Origin: an uncultured Paracoccaceae bacterium
GTDB lineage: Bacteria; Pseudomonadota; Alphaproteobacteria; Rhodobacterales; Rhodobacteraceae
Direction of reading: 5' to 3'
DNA length: 33,113 nucleotides
Assembly: GCA_938049225.1 (NCBI GenBank)
Contig: CALICM010000045.1
Location: 1 to 33,113, forward strand
Part shown: positions 7,241-15,427 of the stretch, one piece after another
How the letters are laid out: every line of letters starts with the position of its first letter
Numbering within the stretch: the stretch's first letter is position 1
Made by a program: the position numbers and the translations under genes
The notes under the pieces: model-generated
What the model was told of the DNA's origin: nothing
The model's database searches: none
What the model saw: the letters and a program-made list of their open reading frames with translations, nothing else

Positions 7241-8209
7241 TCAGTCGCGCAGACCCATCCGTGCTAGTTTGGTGCGGGACAGGAACTCCTCGACCACCGC
7301 CATGGAGGTGCGCCCGCGGACATAGATCGCCCGGTTGCTGTCCAGTTTGGCCCGCAGGTCGATCACCCCTTTGCGCGTGCCGGCGTGATTGGTGAACGTC
7401 AGTCCCTCTATGGTCACTGTCGGCAGGGGTGGTGGTGCATCCGCGTCGGGAACGGAAGCTTCCGCGCCCTCGTCCACAACCAAGGTCGCTTCGGTGGCCG
7501 CCGGTGTTTCGGCCGGGATAGCGTCGGTTTGCGTGGGCGGCAGTGTGGCGGCCACGGCATCGGGCGTTTGCAGGACAACAGGGGTGCCGGGTTCGGCTTT
7601 GGCCACGATCTGTGGGTTCGTCGGGGTGGTGGCAACGGGCACTGGCGGCGGCGGATCGCCGGCCTCGACAAAGATCAGAAGCTCTTGTCGGCCGGCGCGA
7701 TAAATCGCGGCAGTGCGGGCGCGCATCTCGTCTTCTGGCAATAAAGCGACCGTCCCGGTCCTGAGCAGCCGGTCCATGCGGCGCATCGCCTGCGGCGCGG
7801 TTTTAGGATCCAAGTAGTCTGTCCGCTGCCAGTTGTTATAGGCCAACGGGAAGGCGCGGATATCGACGGGCCCAACAACCGTCTTTCCTGAGCTGCCAAA
7901 AAGACCCATGATCATCGCCATCAGCCCCCCTTGGGGTGCGGGAGCCGTCGCAGCGGCGGTCTGTTGATCCGGTGCGGCAGCCGCATCTGGTGCGGGGGCG
8001 GCGGGGCTTGCCGCGGGTCCAGGCAGCGAAGTGCTTTGAATTTTCTCCAGCAACTCAGCCTTGTCGCTGGCCGGGATCAAATACCATCCGCCATAACAAA
8101 CAGCGCCCAGAATGAGCATATTGCGGATAATCAGCAGCCCGCCGCCACCTTTTTTACGTGGCTTCTCGTCGGTCTCGAGCGCTTTGTAGCGTGGATGTTG
8201 TTTTGCCAT
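7241..8209 (-). CDS. single-pass membrane protein with Pro/Ala-rich linkers, unknown function
   Basis: A 322-aa protein I do not recognise. It has a basic cytoplasmic N-terminus with EKPRKKGGGG (15-24), one transmembrane helix (about 25-45), then an Ala/Pro-rich segment (about 61-92). A small conserved-looking domain follows (about 110-185: PVDIRAFPLAYNNWQRTDYL, and RRMDRLLRTGTVALLPEDEMRARTAAIYRAGRQELLIFVEAG written here in pieces). Next comes a long Pro/Thr/Ala linker (about 186-265) and a C-terminal segment with VTIEGLTFTNHAG and VEEFLSRTKLARMGL. The topology suggests a periplasmic or membrane-anchored role. The frame remains open far upstream to 9727, but that part lies antisense to the ABC genes; ATG 8209 gives a sensible N-terminus. 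A CTTGCGCAAG palindrome (7230-7239) follows the stop. It is on the same strand as the Rid gene and 114 bases upstream of it. Confidence 0.65.
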   Translation of the reverse strand: MAKQHPRYKALETDEKPRKKGGGGLLIIRNMLILGAVCYGGWYLIPASDKAELLEKIQSTSLPGPAASPAAPAPDAAAAPDQQTAAATAPAPQGGLMAMIMGLFGSSGKTVVGPVDIRAFPLAYNNWQRTDYLDPKTAPQAMRRMDRLLRTGTVALLPEDEMRARTAAIYRAGRQELLIFVEAGDPPPPVPVATTPTNPQIVAKAEPGTPVVLQTPDAVAATLPPTQTDAIPAETPAATEATLVVDEGAEASVPDADAPPPLPTVTIEGLTFTNHAGTRKGVIDLRAKLDSNRAIYVRGRTSMAVVEEFLSRTKLARMGLRD

Positions 8210-8365
8210 GCCTGCAGCCTTTACCCCATCAGGGAATCGAATATGTCCGAGCTTTGCGGTGAAATGCGGGCGATTCTGTGGCGCCGAGGGGTGTCGCGTG
8301 CCTTGCCAGCCCGTGCCGTGGTCCGCATAGTCGGTCCTTGGATTTAACGTTGAGGGGACCCACCG

Positions 8366-9157
8366 ATGAGATCGATTGCTTTGCTTGCCGCCTGTGTGAC
8401 TGCCATGACCGTGGGGGCCGCGACCGCCCAGGATCTGCCCGATTTGGGCGGGCAAGAGGTCGTGATCGTGACCGAGAATGCCTATCCGCCATTGCAGTTT
8501 ATCGACCCGAAATCCGGCGATGCGATTGGCTGGGAATACGATGCGATCGAAGAGCTGGCAAGCCGCCTGAACTTCACCCCGGTGATCGAGAACACCAGCT
8601 GGGATGCGATGATCGCGGCCGTCGGGGCCGCGCAATACGATATGGGGATGACCGGGATCACGATCCGCGAGGACCGCAAAGAGCAGGTCGATTTCTCGGA
8701 CGCGTATATGCGCTCCGAGATGTTCATGATGGTCCGCGCGGATGAGGAGCGGTTCAGCGATGCGGCGGGTTTTGCCGGGGATGCGGATCTGCTGATCGGT
8801 GCGCAGCCGGGGACCACGCCGTTCTATGTGGGCGTTTACGAGGTGCTGGATGGGGACGAGGCCAACCCCCGGATCAAGTTGTTCGAGACGTTTGGCGCGA
8901 CGATCCAAGCGCTGCGGACGGGCGATGTGGATCTGGTGCTGACTGATGGAACGGCGGGCGAGGGGTACGTGCGGGCTAACCCGGATACGTTCAAACTGGT
9001 GGGGGACCCAATGGGAACCGAGGATTTCGGGTTCATCTTTCCCAAGGGCTCGGAACTGGTTCCAGCGATGAACGCGGGCATTGCCGCTTTGAAAGCCGAT
9101 GGCACGATCGAGGCGCTGAACAAAAAGTGGTTCTTGGACTACACCTTTGGGGAGTAG
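8366..9157 (+). CDS. amino-acid-type ABC transporter substrate-binding protein
   Basis: A 263-aa periplasmic binding protein of the SBP_bac_3 family. The signal peptide is MRSIALLAACVTAMTVGAATA (1-21), followed by the family start EVVIVTENAYPPLQF (residues about 29-43), then GWEYDAIEELASRLNF, and the hallmark QYDMGMTGITIREDRKEQVDFSDAY (about 91-115, cited in part). The late segment GSELVPAMNAGIAALKADGTIEALNKKWF is also typical. It delivers polar amino acids or similar small ligands to an inner-membrane permease; ligand specificity cannot be read. The start ATG has GAGGGGAC upstream. The permease gene follows after 9 bases. It diverges from the membrane-protein gene at 8209. Despite the operon, no ATPase gene is present nearby. 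Confidence 0.9.
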   Translation: MRSIALLAACVTAMTVGAATAQDLPDLGGQEVVIVTENAYPPLQFIDPKSGDAIGWEYDAIEELASRLNFTPVIENTSWDAMIAAVGAAQYDMGMTGITIREDRKEQVDFSDAYMRSEMFMMVRADEERFSDAAGFAGDADLLIGAQPGTTPFYVGVYEVLDGDEANPRIKLFETFGATIQALRTGDVDLVLTDGTAGEGYVRANPDTFKLVGDPMGTEDFGFIFPKGSELVPAMNAGIAALKADGTIEALNKKWFLDYTFGE

Positions 9158-9166
9158 GCCTGCTTG

Positions 9167-9967
9167 ATGGACCATCTGCCGCCCCGCGCCGAGCGGGGCG
9201 AGTTTCCCTATTGGCTGGTGCTGTTGGTGGGCCTGGGGCTGTACCTGGGCTGGCGCGTTTGGCAGGATCAGATCTATAGCGATATCTTCGCGGCGGTCTC
9301 GAAAGGGATCGGGGTCACGCTTTTCGTGACGGCCGTGGGCTTTGCCAGCGCTTGCTTGATCGGGCTGGGGCTTGCGGTTGCTTCGCTGTCGCGTTTGATC
9401 GCGTTGCGGCAGATCGCGCGGCTTTATATCGAGGTGATCCGGGGTATTCCGATCCTGGTGCTGCTGATCTATGTGGCCTTTGTCTTTGCACCCGCGCTGG
9501 TGGTGGCGGCGAATGCCATGCTGGAGCCTTTGGGATTCGAGCCACTGCGGACCCGCGACATCAGCTTTTTGTGGCGGGCGATTATCGCGCTGACGATTGG
9601 GTATTCCGCCTTTATCGCCGAGGTGCTTCGGGCAGGGATCCAGTCGGTGGATAAGGGTCAGATCGAGGCGGCCGAGGCGCTGGGCTTGACGCGTTGGCAA
9701 CGATTTCGGCTGATCGTGCTGCCCCAAGCGATCCGTACGATCCTGCCGCCCCTGGGGAACGACTTCATCGCGATGGTCAAAGACAGCAGCTTGGTTTCGG
9801 TGCTGGGGGTGGCGGATATCTCGCAGCTGGGCAAGGTTTCGGCCGCCGGGAGTTTTCGGTACTTCGAGACGTATAACATTGTGGCTTTTATCTATCTGGC
9901 GCTGACGATCACATTATCCCTGGGCCTGCGGCGGTTAGAGCAGCATCTGCGGTCGCGGACGCCGTGA
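9167..9967 (+). CDS. amino-acid-type ABC transporter permease
   Basis: A 266-aa inner-membrane permease of the His/Glu/Gln/Arg family. It has several hydrophobic helices, starting with YWLVLLVGLGLYLGW near the N-terminus, the GIGVTLFVTAVGFASACLIGLGLAVA segment, and the IEVIRGIPILVLLIYVAFVF segment. The cytoplasmic EAA loop, EAAEALGLTRWQRFRLIVLP, contacts the ATPase, so a partner ATPase must exist elsewhere. ATG 9167 is chosen; a TTG at 9164 is directly in front of it and is slightly better spaced from GGGGAG. It follows the binding-protein gene closely, forming a two-gene operon that ends with two hairpins. Confidence 0.9.
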   Translation: MDHLPPRAERGEFPYWLVLLVGLGLYLGWRVWQDQIYSDIFAAVSKGIGVTLFVTAVGFASACLIGLGLAVASLSRLIALRQIARLYIEVIRGIPILVLLIYVAFVFAPALVVAANAMLEPLGFEPLRTRDISFLWRAIIALTIGYSAFIAEVLRAGIQSVDKGQIEAAEALGLTRWQRFRLIVLPQAIRTILPPLGNDFIAMVKDSSLVSVLGVADISQLGKVSAAGSFRYFETYNIVAFIYLALTITLSLGLRRLEQHLRSRTP

Positions 9968-9976
9968 TCCAATGGC

Positions 9977-9993
9977 GGCCCCATGCCGGGGCC
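9977..9993 (+). terminator. first hairpin after permease gene
   Basis: GGCCCC (9977-9982) pairs with GGGGCC (9988-9993) over a 5-base loop, starting 9 bases after the permease stop. No T run follows. It is probably one part of a double-hairpin transcript end. Confidence 0.4.
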
Positions 9994-10004
9994 AAGTCAA
10001 CTCT

Positions 10005-10032
10005 CCCCACTCCTGCATAGGCAGGAGTGGGG
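10005..10032 (+). terminator. strong hairpin, likely transcription terminator of the ABC operon
   Basis: CCCCACTCCTGC (10005-10016) and GCAGGAGTGGGG (10021-10032) form a perfect 12-bp stem with an ATAG tetraloop. It lies 37 bases after the permease stop and about 140 bases before the M3 peptidase start. It lacks a T tract, as many GC-rich alphaproteobacterial terminators do. Being symmetric, it could act in either direction. Confidence 0.65.
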
Positions 10033-10174
10033 CCCGCCGCGCAGCCCCACCGTTGCGTGTGTTATCCAAGACCCGATGAATGTCGTCACCTATGGCTCCA
10101 GCATTTGTGTTGGCGCGATGGCTGGAAGTGCGGACGCGAAGGAATTAGCTATTGGCCTCAAACAGGGGACCCGC

Positions 10175-12196
10175 ATGACCAACGCATTGACCGCAACTTG
10201 GACAACTCAATTTCAACTTCCGCCTTTCGATCAGATCACTGACGCTGATTTCGCACCCGCGTTCGAGGCGGGGATGGCGGAAGCACAAGCTGCGGTAGAG
10301 GCGATTGCGGCGGATCCGGCGCCCGCGACCTTCGACAATACCATCTCGGCCCTTGAGCGCAGCGATGCCTTGTTGGATCGGGTCGCGGGTGTGTTCTTCA
10401 ATCTGGCGGGAACGGACACCAATGACGCGATTAAAGCGCTGCAGCGCAACCTTTCCCCAAAGCTTTCCGCGTTTTATGCGGATATCGCGCTGAACGAAGC
10501 CCTGTTCGCAAGGATCGAGGATCTTTGGGCGCGACAGGACAGTCTGGGCCTGACCGAGGAACAAACACGGGTGTTGATGCTGACCCGCAGACGGTTTTTG
10601 CGGGCGGGCGCACAGCTTCCGCCAGGGGGGCGCGTGCGTCTGAAAGAGATCTTGGGGCGGCTCGCCGCACTCGGCACTCAGTTTGCCCAGAATGTACAGG
10701 CGGACGAGGAAAGCTGGATGCTGCGGCTGGCGCCCGAGGATCTGGAGGGGTTGCCCGACTTTCTGCGCTCGGCCGCGCGGGGAGCGGCGGCAGAGCGGGG
10801 CGAGGCAGGGCACATCATCACCCTGTCGCGCAGCTTGATCGTGCCGTTCTTGCAACTCTCGCACCGGCGGGATCTGCGCGAGGTGGCGTTCAAGGCTTGG
10901 GCTGCCCGTGGGGAAAGCGACCCCAAGACCGCGACGGCAGGGATCGCCGCCGAGATCTTGGCGCTGCGGGCCGAGCGGGCGGCGTTGCTGGGCTATCCTG
11001 ATTTCGCCAGTTTCAAGTTGGAAACCGAGATGGCAAAGACGCCCGACGCGGTGCGCGACTTGCTGATGGCGGTTTGGTCCCCGGCGCGGGCACAAGCGAT
11101 GGCGGATGCCGACAAGCTGACAGCTCTGATGCGGGCCGATGGGATCAACGCTGACCTGGCGCCCTGGGACTGGCGGTACTACGCGGCCAAACAGCAAAAG
11201 GCCGAGCATGACTTGGACGAGGCCGAGGTGAAACCGTATCTGGTGCTCGACAACATGATCGAGGCGGCCTTCGCCTGTGCTACGCGGCTGTTTGGCGTGC
11301 GCTTTGTGCCCGTCAAGGCACCCCTGCACCACCCAGATGCGCGGGCTTGGGAGGTCACACGGGGCGGACAGCACATCGGGGTTTTCATCGGCGACTATTT
11401 CAATCGCAGCTCGAAACGCTCAGGCGCCTGGTGTTCCAGCTTCCGCGATCAAGCCAATATGGATGAACGGATCCGCCCCATCGTGATCAACGTTTGCAAC
11501 TTCGCCAAGCCCGAGGCGGGGCAGCCCGCGTTGCTCACCTTTGATGACGCACGCACGCTGTTTCATGAGTTTGGCCATGCGCTTCACGCGTTGCTGTCGG
11601 ATGTGACTTATGCGTCAATCTCGGGCACCTCGGTGGCGCGGGATTTCGTGGAACTGCCCAGCCAGCTCTATGAGCATTGGCTCAGCACGCCGCAGGTCCT
11701 GGCCGAGTTCGCGCGCCACGCCGAAACAGACGCCCCGATGCCCGAGGATCTGCGCCAGCGCCTGTTGGCCGCCGAGAATTTCGACCAGGGGTTTGCGACC
11801 GTGGAATATGTCGCCTCGGCTTTGGTGGACCTGGACTTTCATACCGGCGCGGCGCCCGCCGATCCCATGGCCCGGCAAGCCGAGGTGCTGGCGGAGCTGG
11901 GCATGCCGCCCGCGATCACGATGCGGCACGCGACACCGCATTTTCTGCACGTCTTCGCGGGCGATGGTTATTCGTCTGGCTATTATTCCTATATGTGGTC
12001 CGAAGTAATGGATGCCGATGCATTCGCGGCCTTCGAGGAGACGGGCGATGTCTTTGACGCTGAAATGGCTCGTGCTTTGGAGAAAAACATATATGCGGCG
12101 GGTGGATCGCGCGATGCGGCGACACTTTATGCCGCATTTCGAGGTAAAATGCCAAAAGTGGGTGCATTGTTGCGACAAAGAGGGTTTGCCGCCTAA
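10175..12196 (+). CDS. dcp: M3 family zinc metallopeptidase (peptidyl-dipeptidase Dcp-like)
   Basis: A 673-aa cytosolic metallopeptidase that cleaves short peptides, most like the Dcp/oligopeptidase A branch (about 680 aa). The zinc site is HEFGH (464-468) with the third ligand Glu493 in RDFVELPSQ, exactly 25 residues after the second His. FNRSSKRSGAWCSSFRDQ and SQLYEHWLSTPQV are further Dcp-like landmarks, and the C-terminal HVFAGDGYSSGYYSYMWSEVMDAD contains the substrate-binding Tyr-rich loop. The frame is open back to 9983, but that extension would run through the terminator. The ATG at 10175 has AGGGGA in front and gives the family N-terminus. It appears to be a single-gene unit. Dcp versus OpdA is judged from motif wording only. 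Confidence 0.88.
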   Translation: MTNALTATWTTQFQLPPFDQITDADFAPAFEAGMAEAQAAVEAIAADPAPATFDNTISALERSDALLDRVAGVFFNLAGTDTNDAIKALQRNLSPKLSAFYADIALNEALFARIEDLWARQDSLGLTEEQTRVLMLTRRRFLRAGAQLPPGGRVRLKEILGRLAALGTQFAQNVQADEESWMLRLAPEDLEGLPDFLRSAARGAAAERGEAGHIITLSRSLIVPFLQLSHRRDLREVAFKAWAARGESDPKTATAGIAAEILALRAERAALLGYPDFASFKLETEMAKTPDAVRDLLMAVWSPARAQAMADADKLTALMRADGINADLAPWDWRYYAAKQQKAEHDLDEAEVKPYLVLDNMIEAAFACATRLFGVRFVPVKAPLHHPDARAWEVTRGGQHIGVFIGDYFNRSSKRSGAWCSSFRDQANMDERIRPIVINVCNFAKPEAGQPALLTFDDARTLFHEFGHALHALLSDVTYASISGTSVARDFVELPSQLYEHWLSTPQVLAEFARHAETDAPMPEDLRQRLLAAENFDQGFATVEYVASALVDLDFHTGAAPADPMARQAEVLAELGMPPAITMRHATPHFLHVFAGDGYSSGYYSYMWSEVMDADAFAAFEETGDVFDAEMARALEKNIYAAGGSRDAATLYAAFRGKMPKVGALLRQRGFAA

Positions 12197-12392
12197 TAAT
12201 TGATCAGCCGTTTACGTAAAACGCAAAAGAGAGCGGCGAAAAACTGCGCAGACCTTAGTCACTATGTTGCTTTCAACTTGTGATTGGTTCTAATCGATAA
12301 TACATGCAATATATAACGTACGTAGGGTGATCGTTGCTATTACGTGACTAGGGTGGCGTTCAATACGCCGGATAATCGTGAAAGAACTAACA
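12197..12392 (+). promoter_or_regulatory. AT-rich upstream region of mucR
   Basis: The stretch is clearly richer in A and T than its surroundings and carries several symmetric ACGT-centred motifs: TTTACGTAAA (12211-12220), ACGTACGT (12316-12323) and TTACGTGA (12340-12347). TAATACATGC and AATATATAA lie between them. MucR/Ros proteins are known to bind AT-rich sites and often repress their own gene, so this is a good candidate for autoregulation. I cannot place the -35/-10 boxes with confidence. Confidence 0.4.
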
Positions 12393-12806
12393 ATGACAGA
12401 TCAACAGCCGATCGACACCGCAGACCTTTTGGCGCTTAGCGCAGATGTCGTTTCGTCTTATGTGGGAAATAATTCGCTGCAACCGCAGCAAGTCACCGAG
12501 ATGCTGCGTGCGATCTACACCACCATGAGTGAGTTGAGTGGCCCGGTCGCGGAAGAGCCCGAGCAGTTGGTGCCAGCGGTGCCGATTAAGAAGTCGATTA
12601 CCGATGATTTTATTATCTGCCTCGAAGATGGCAAAAAGCTGAAGATGCTCAAGCGGCATCTGATGGCGGCCTACAACATGACGCCTGAGGATTACCGCGA
12701 GAAATGGGGGCTGAAGGCTGACTATCCAATGGTCGCCCCGAATTACGCGGCCAAGCGACAAGAACTGGCCAAAAAGATCGGCCTGGGCCGCAAGCCCAAA
12801 AAGTAA
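12393..12806 (+). CDS. mucR: MucR/Ros family transcriptional regulator
   Basis: A 137-aa DNA-binding regulator. The N-terminal oligomerisation half (about 8-50: TADLLALSADVVSSYVGNN) is followed by the Ros/MucR domain: IICLEDGKKLKMLKRHL, then MTPEDYREKWGLKADYPMVA, and AAKRQELAKKIGLG at the end. In zinc-binding members the ligands are Cys, Cys/Asp and two His. Here Cys76, Asp79 and His89 are seen, but the second His position reads AAY (92-94), so the fourth ligand is missing. A GTG at 12378 could add 5 residues; ATG 12393 gives the usual family start. In this lineage such proteins control surface, motility and cell-cycle genes. It stands alone between the M3 gene and miaB, with its own terminator. 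Confidence 0.88.
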   Translation: MTDQQPIDTADLLALSADVVSSYVGNNSLQPQQVTEMLRAIYTTMSELSGPVAEEPEQLVPAVPIKKSITDDFIICLEDGKKLKMLKRHLMAAYNMTPEDYREKWGLKADYPMVAPNYAAKRQELAKKIGLGRKPKK

Positions 12807-12865
12807 CGCCCCTGGAAACGGCAACCTTGGTCCCGCATTGCGGCGGGGCGGGGAAAACGCTAAAC

Positions 12866-12903
12866 ACGGCGCGCCCGGTCGGATCGACCCGCGCGCCGTT
12901 TTC
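12866..12903 (+). terminator. intrinsic terminator of mucR
   Basis: ACGGCGCGC (12866-12874) pairs with GCGCGCCGT (12891-12899), and the loop contains a further GGTCG/CGACC pairing, making one long GC-rich hairpin. It is followed by TTTTC (the last T of the stem plus three more). It lies 60 bases after mucR and 18 bases before miaB, so it should separate the two transcripts. Confidence 0.7.
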
Positions 12904-12920
12904 GTAAGTAAAGGCCCCTT

Positions 12921-14240
12921 ATGACCACGCCGAAAAAGCTGTTCGTCAAAACTTATGGCTGTCAGATGAACGTCTATGACAGCGAGCGGATGGTGGGTGC
13001 GCTCGAGGCTGCGGGCTATGAAACAACCGATACCGCTGATGCGGCCGATATGATCCTGCTTAACACCTGCCACATCCGCGAGAAGGCGGCCGAGAAGGTT
13101 TATTCTGAACTGGGACGGCTTAAGCCGCTCAAATCGGCGAACCCGGAGCTGAAAATCGGTGTCACAGGCTGCGTGGCGCAGGCCGAAGGGGCCGAGATCA
13201 TGCGGCGTCAACCGTTGGTGGATCTGGTGGTGGGCCCTCAGGCCTATCACCGGTTGCCCCAAATGGAGGCGCGGGTGCGGGCGGGTGAAACCGCCCTGGA
13301 TACGGATTTTCCCGAAGAGGACAAATTCGATCATCTGCCGCGCGGCCCCCGGGCCAGGCGCGGCCCGACTGCTTTTCTGACGGTGCAGGAGGGTTGCGAT
13401 AAGTTTTGCGCCTTTTGCGTCGTCCCCTATACCCGCGGCGCCGAGGCCTCGCGCCCAGTGGCCCGGATTCTGGACGAGGCGCGCGATTTGGTCGACCGTG
13501 GCGTGGTCGAGATCACGCTGCTGGGCCAAAACGTTAACGCTTACCACGGGGTGGGCGAGGGCGGTGCGTGGTCGCTGGCGCAACTGATCCGCGCCTTGGC
13601 CAAAATCGACGGCTTGCTGCGCATCCGCTTCACCACCAGCCACCCCAACGATATGACCGAGGACCTGATCGCTGCTCATGGCGAGGTCGAAAAACTGATG
13701 CCCTATCTGCATCTGCCTGTTCAGTCAGGCTCGGACCGCGTGCTGACCGCGATGAACCGCAAGCACTCGGCCACCGACTACCTGCGGATCCTGCAGCGGA
13801 TGCGCGCCGCACGGCCCGACATTGCGCTGTCGGGTGATTTCATCGTCGGCTTCCCGGGCGAGACCGATGCGGATTTCGACGCAACGCTCGCATTATGTGA
13901 CCAGGTTCGCTATGCGCAGGCCTATTCTTTCAAATACTCAGCCCGTCCCGGCACGCCCGCCGCCAATCGGGCCGAGGTGCCCGAAGACGTCAAAACGGAC
14001 CGCCTGCATCGCTTGCAAGCGGTTCTGACCCAACACCAACAGGAATTCCAACAGTCTATGGTTGGTCGCGATCTGCCGATCCTATTGGAAAAACCGGGGC
14101 GCCTGCCTGGCCAACTGGTGGGCCGTTCACCGTATCTGCAACCGGTGCACCTGCAGGCCGATGCCGCCCTGACCGGCACCATCGTTACAACCAAAATCCT
14201 TGGTTCCGAAACCAACTCGCTGCGCGGGGCACCTGTTTAG
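12921..14240 (+). CDS. miaB: tRNA-2-methylthio-N6-dimethylallyladenosine synthase MiaB
   Basis: A 439-aa radical-SAM methylthiotransferase that adds the 2-methylthio group to i6A37 of tRNAs reading UNN codons. The N-terminal MTTase domain binds one 4Fe-4S cluster through Cys14 (YGCQMN), Cys50 (NTCHIREKA) and Cys84 (GVTGCVAQ). The radical-SAM cluster uses Cys159, Cys163 and Cys166 in [10 protein letters not shown]. The central core has [11 protein letters not shown] and [12 protein letters not shown], and the C-terminal TRAM domain runs to the end (roughly 375-439). The YGCQMN wording and the HIREKA motif separate it from RimO and MtaB. The length is usual and the ATG start is clear. It begins the block of RNA-related housekeeping genes that continues with phoH and ybeY. 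Confidence 0.96.
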   Translation: MTTPKKLFVKTYGCQMNVYDSERMVGALEAAGYETTDTADAADMILLNTCHIREKAAEKVYSELGRLKPLKSANPELKIGVTGCVAQAEGAEIMRRQPLVDLVVGPQAYHRLPQMEARVRAGETALDTDFPEEDKFDHLPRGPRARRGPTAFLTVQEGCDKFCAFCVVPYTRGAEASRPVARILDEARDLVDRGVVEITLLGQNVNAYHGVGEGGAWSLAQLIRALAKIDGLLRIRFTTSHPNDMTEDLIAAHGEVEKLMPYLHLPVQSGSDRVLTAMNRKHSATDYLRILQRMRAARPDIALSGDFIVGFPGETDADFDATLALCDQVRYAQAYSFKYSARPGTPAANRAEVPEDVKTDRLHRLQAVLTQHQQEFQQSMVGRDLPILLEKPGRLPGQLVGRSPYLQPVHLQADAALTGTIVTTKILGSETNSLRGAPV

Positions 14241-14245
14241 CGCCT

Positions 14246-14290
14246 GCCCCCACTTTGTCCCCAAAAATATCCCCGCCGGAGGCTCCGGCG
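14246..14290 (-). repeat. GATATTTTTGGGGACAAAGTGGGG motif (copy 2) with adjoining hairpin
   Basis: On the minus strand 14246-14274 reads GGGGATATTTTTGGGGACAA followed by AGTGGGGGC, nearly the same as the motif at 15-39. Next to it CGCCGGA (14274-14280) pairs with TCCGGCG (14284-14290), a 7-bp stem with a 3-base loop. The block begins only 5 bases after the miaB stop, so it may serve as the transcript end of miaB. Confidence 0.5.
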
Positions 14291-14419
14291 CCCATATGTG
14301 CCGCAACATGAAATTGGGATGAAACTTCCCAACCGGCCCGTCTTTGCCCTTGCCACGCGCCACGCGCTTGGGCACCATATCCGCACAGGCATATCCTATC
14401 AGCACGTAAGGGAGAGATC

Positions 14420-15427
14420 TTGACGACCCAGGTTCTGCAGAACGCACCCACCGAGACGCCGACCGAGCGTGACGTCAGTTTTCCCGATAATCGACTTCTG
14501 ATCGAACTTTGCGGCGAGCATGACCGCAACCTGGCTCAGATCGAGCAGGCGCTGAGCATCCTGATCACCCGCCGTGGCAACGAGTTGGTTCTGCATGGCG
14601 AGGCCGATGCGGTCGCACGCGGTGCCGAGGTTCTGCAAGCCCTCTATCTGCGTCTTGAGCAGGGGCGCGAGGTCGCACCCGCTGATGTCACCGCCGGGTT
14701 GCGGATGGGCCCAGCACAGGCGCCGGAAGAAACCGATCAATTGGAGATGTTCCAAGGCGATCAGGTCGAGATCCGCACCCGCAAAAAAATCGTCGAGCCG
14801 CGCACGCCCGCGCAAAAGCAATACGTCCGCAACCTGTTCACCGATGAATTGGTCTTTGGCATCGGCCCCGCGGGCACCGGCAAAACCTATCTTGCGGTGG
14901 CGACGGCGGTTTCGATGTTCTTGGACGGCCATGTCGACAAAATTGTCCTGTCACGGCCTGCGGTCGAGGCGGGCGAGCGACTGGGTTTTCTGCCCGGGGA
15001 CATGAAAGAGAAAGTCGATCCCTATATGCAGCCGCTTTACGATGCGCTGAACGATTTTCTTCCGGGCAAGCAGATTGCCAAACTGATCGAAGAAAAGCAG
15101 ATCGAAATCGCCCCACTGGCGTTCATGCGCGGCCGCACGCTGGCCAATGCCTTTGTCGTGCTGGACGAGGCGCAGAACGCCACGACCATGCAAATGAAGA
15201 TGTTCCTGACCCGCTTGGGCGAAGGATCGCGCATGGCGATCACCGGCGACCGCACCCAGATCGACCTGCCGCGCGGTGTGCCCTCTGGCCTGATCGAGGC
15301 CGAGAAAATCCTGACCGGGGTTCAAGGCATCGCTTTCTCCAAATTCAAGGCGGTCGATGTGGTTCGCCACCCGCTGGTGGCCCGGATCATCGACGCCTAC
15401 GAGGCCGCGCACCCGCAAGATGACTGA
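14420..15427 (+). CDS. phoH: PhoH family protein (PhoH/YbeZ-type ATPase)
   Basis: A 335-aa cytosolic P-loop ATPase. The Walker A motif is GPAGTGKT (149-156) and Walker B is VVLDEAQN (246-253), with SRPAVEAGERLGFLPGD between them, a hallmark of PhoH/YbeZ proteins. These ATPases act with the endoribonuclease YbeY in rRNA maturation and RNA quality control. The gene overlaps ybeY by 8 bases, consistent with that partnership. The only sensible start is a TTG at 14420, six bases after GGGAGA; the next in-frame Met would remove about 95 residues and the N-terminal KH-like part. The TTG start may hold expression low. First gene of a run that continues with ybeY, corC, lnt and trmB. Confidence 0.93.
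   Translation: MTTQVLQNAPTETPTERDVSFPDNRLLIELCGEHDRNLAQIEQALSILITRRGNELVLHGEADAVARGAEVLQALYLRLEQGREVAPADVTAGLRMGPAQAPEETDQLEMFQGDQVEIRTRKKIVEPRTPAQKQYVRNLFTDELVFGIGPAGTGKTYLAVATAVSMFLDGHVDKIVLSRPAVEAGERLGFLPGDMKEKVDPYMQPLYDALNDFLPGKQIAKLIEEKQIEIAPLAFMRGRTLANAFVVLDEAQNATTMQMKMFLTRLGEGSRMAITGDRTQIDLPRGVPSGLIEAEKILTGVQGIAFSKFKAVDVVRHPLVARIIDAYEAAHPQDD

Noticed and set aside
8210-9727. Long antisense extension of the minus-strand frame that ends at 7241 (828 codons in total)
   Set aside because: It runs opposite the binding-protein and permease genes, whose motifs are clear. The translated extension is Arg/Gln/His-rich, as is typical of GC-rich antisense frames. Only the part from ATG 8209 looks like a protein.
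9983-10174. N-terminal extension of the M3 peptidase by 64 residues
   Set aside because: It would read through the 12-bp stem hairpin at 10005-10032 and has no family similarity; ATG 10175 has a good ribosome site.
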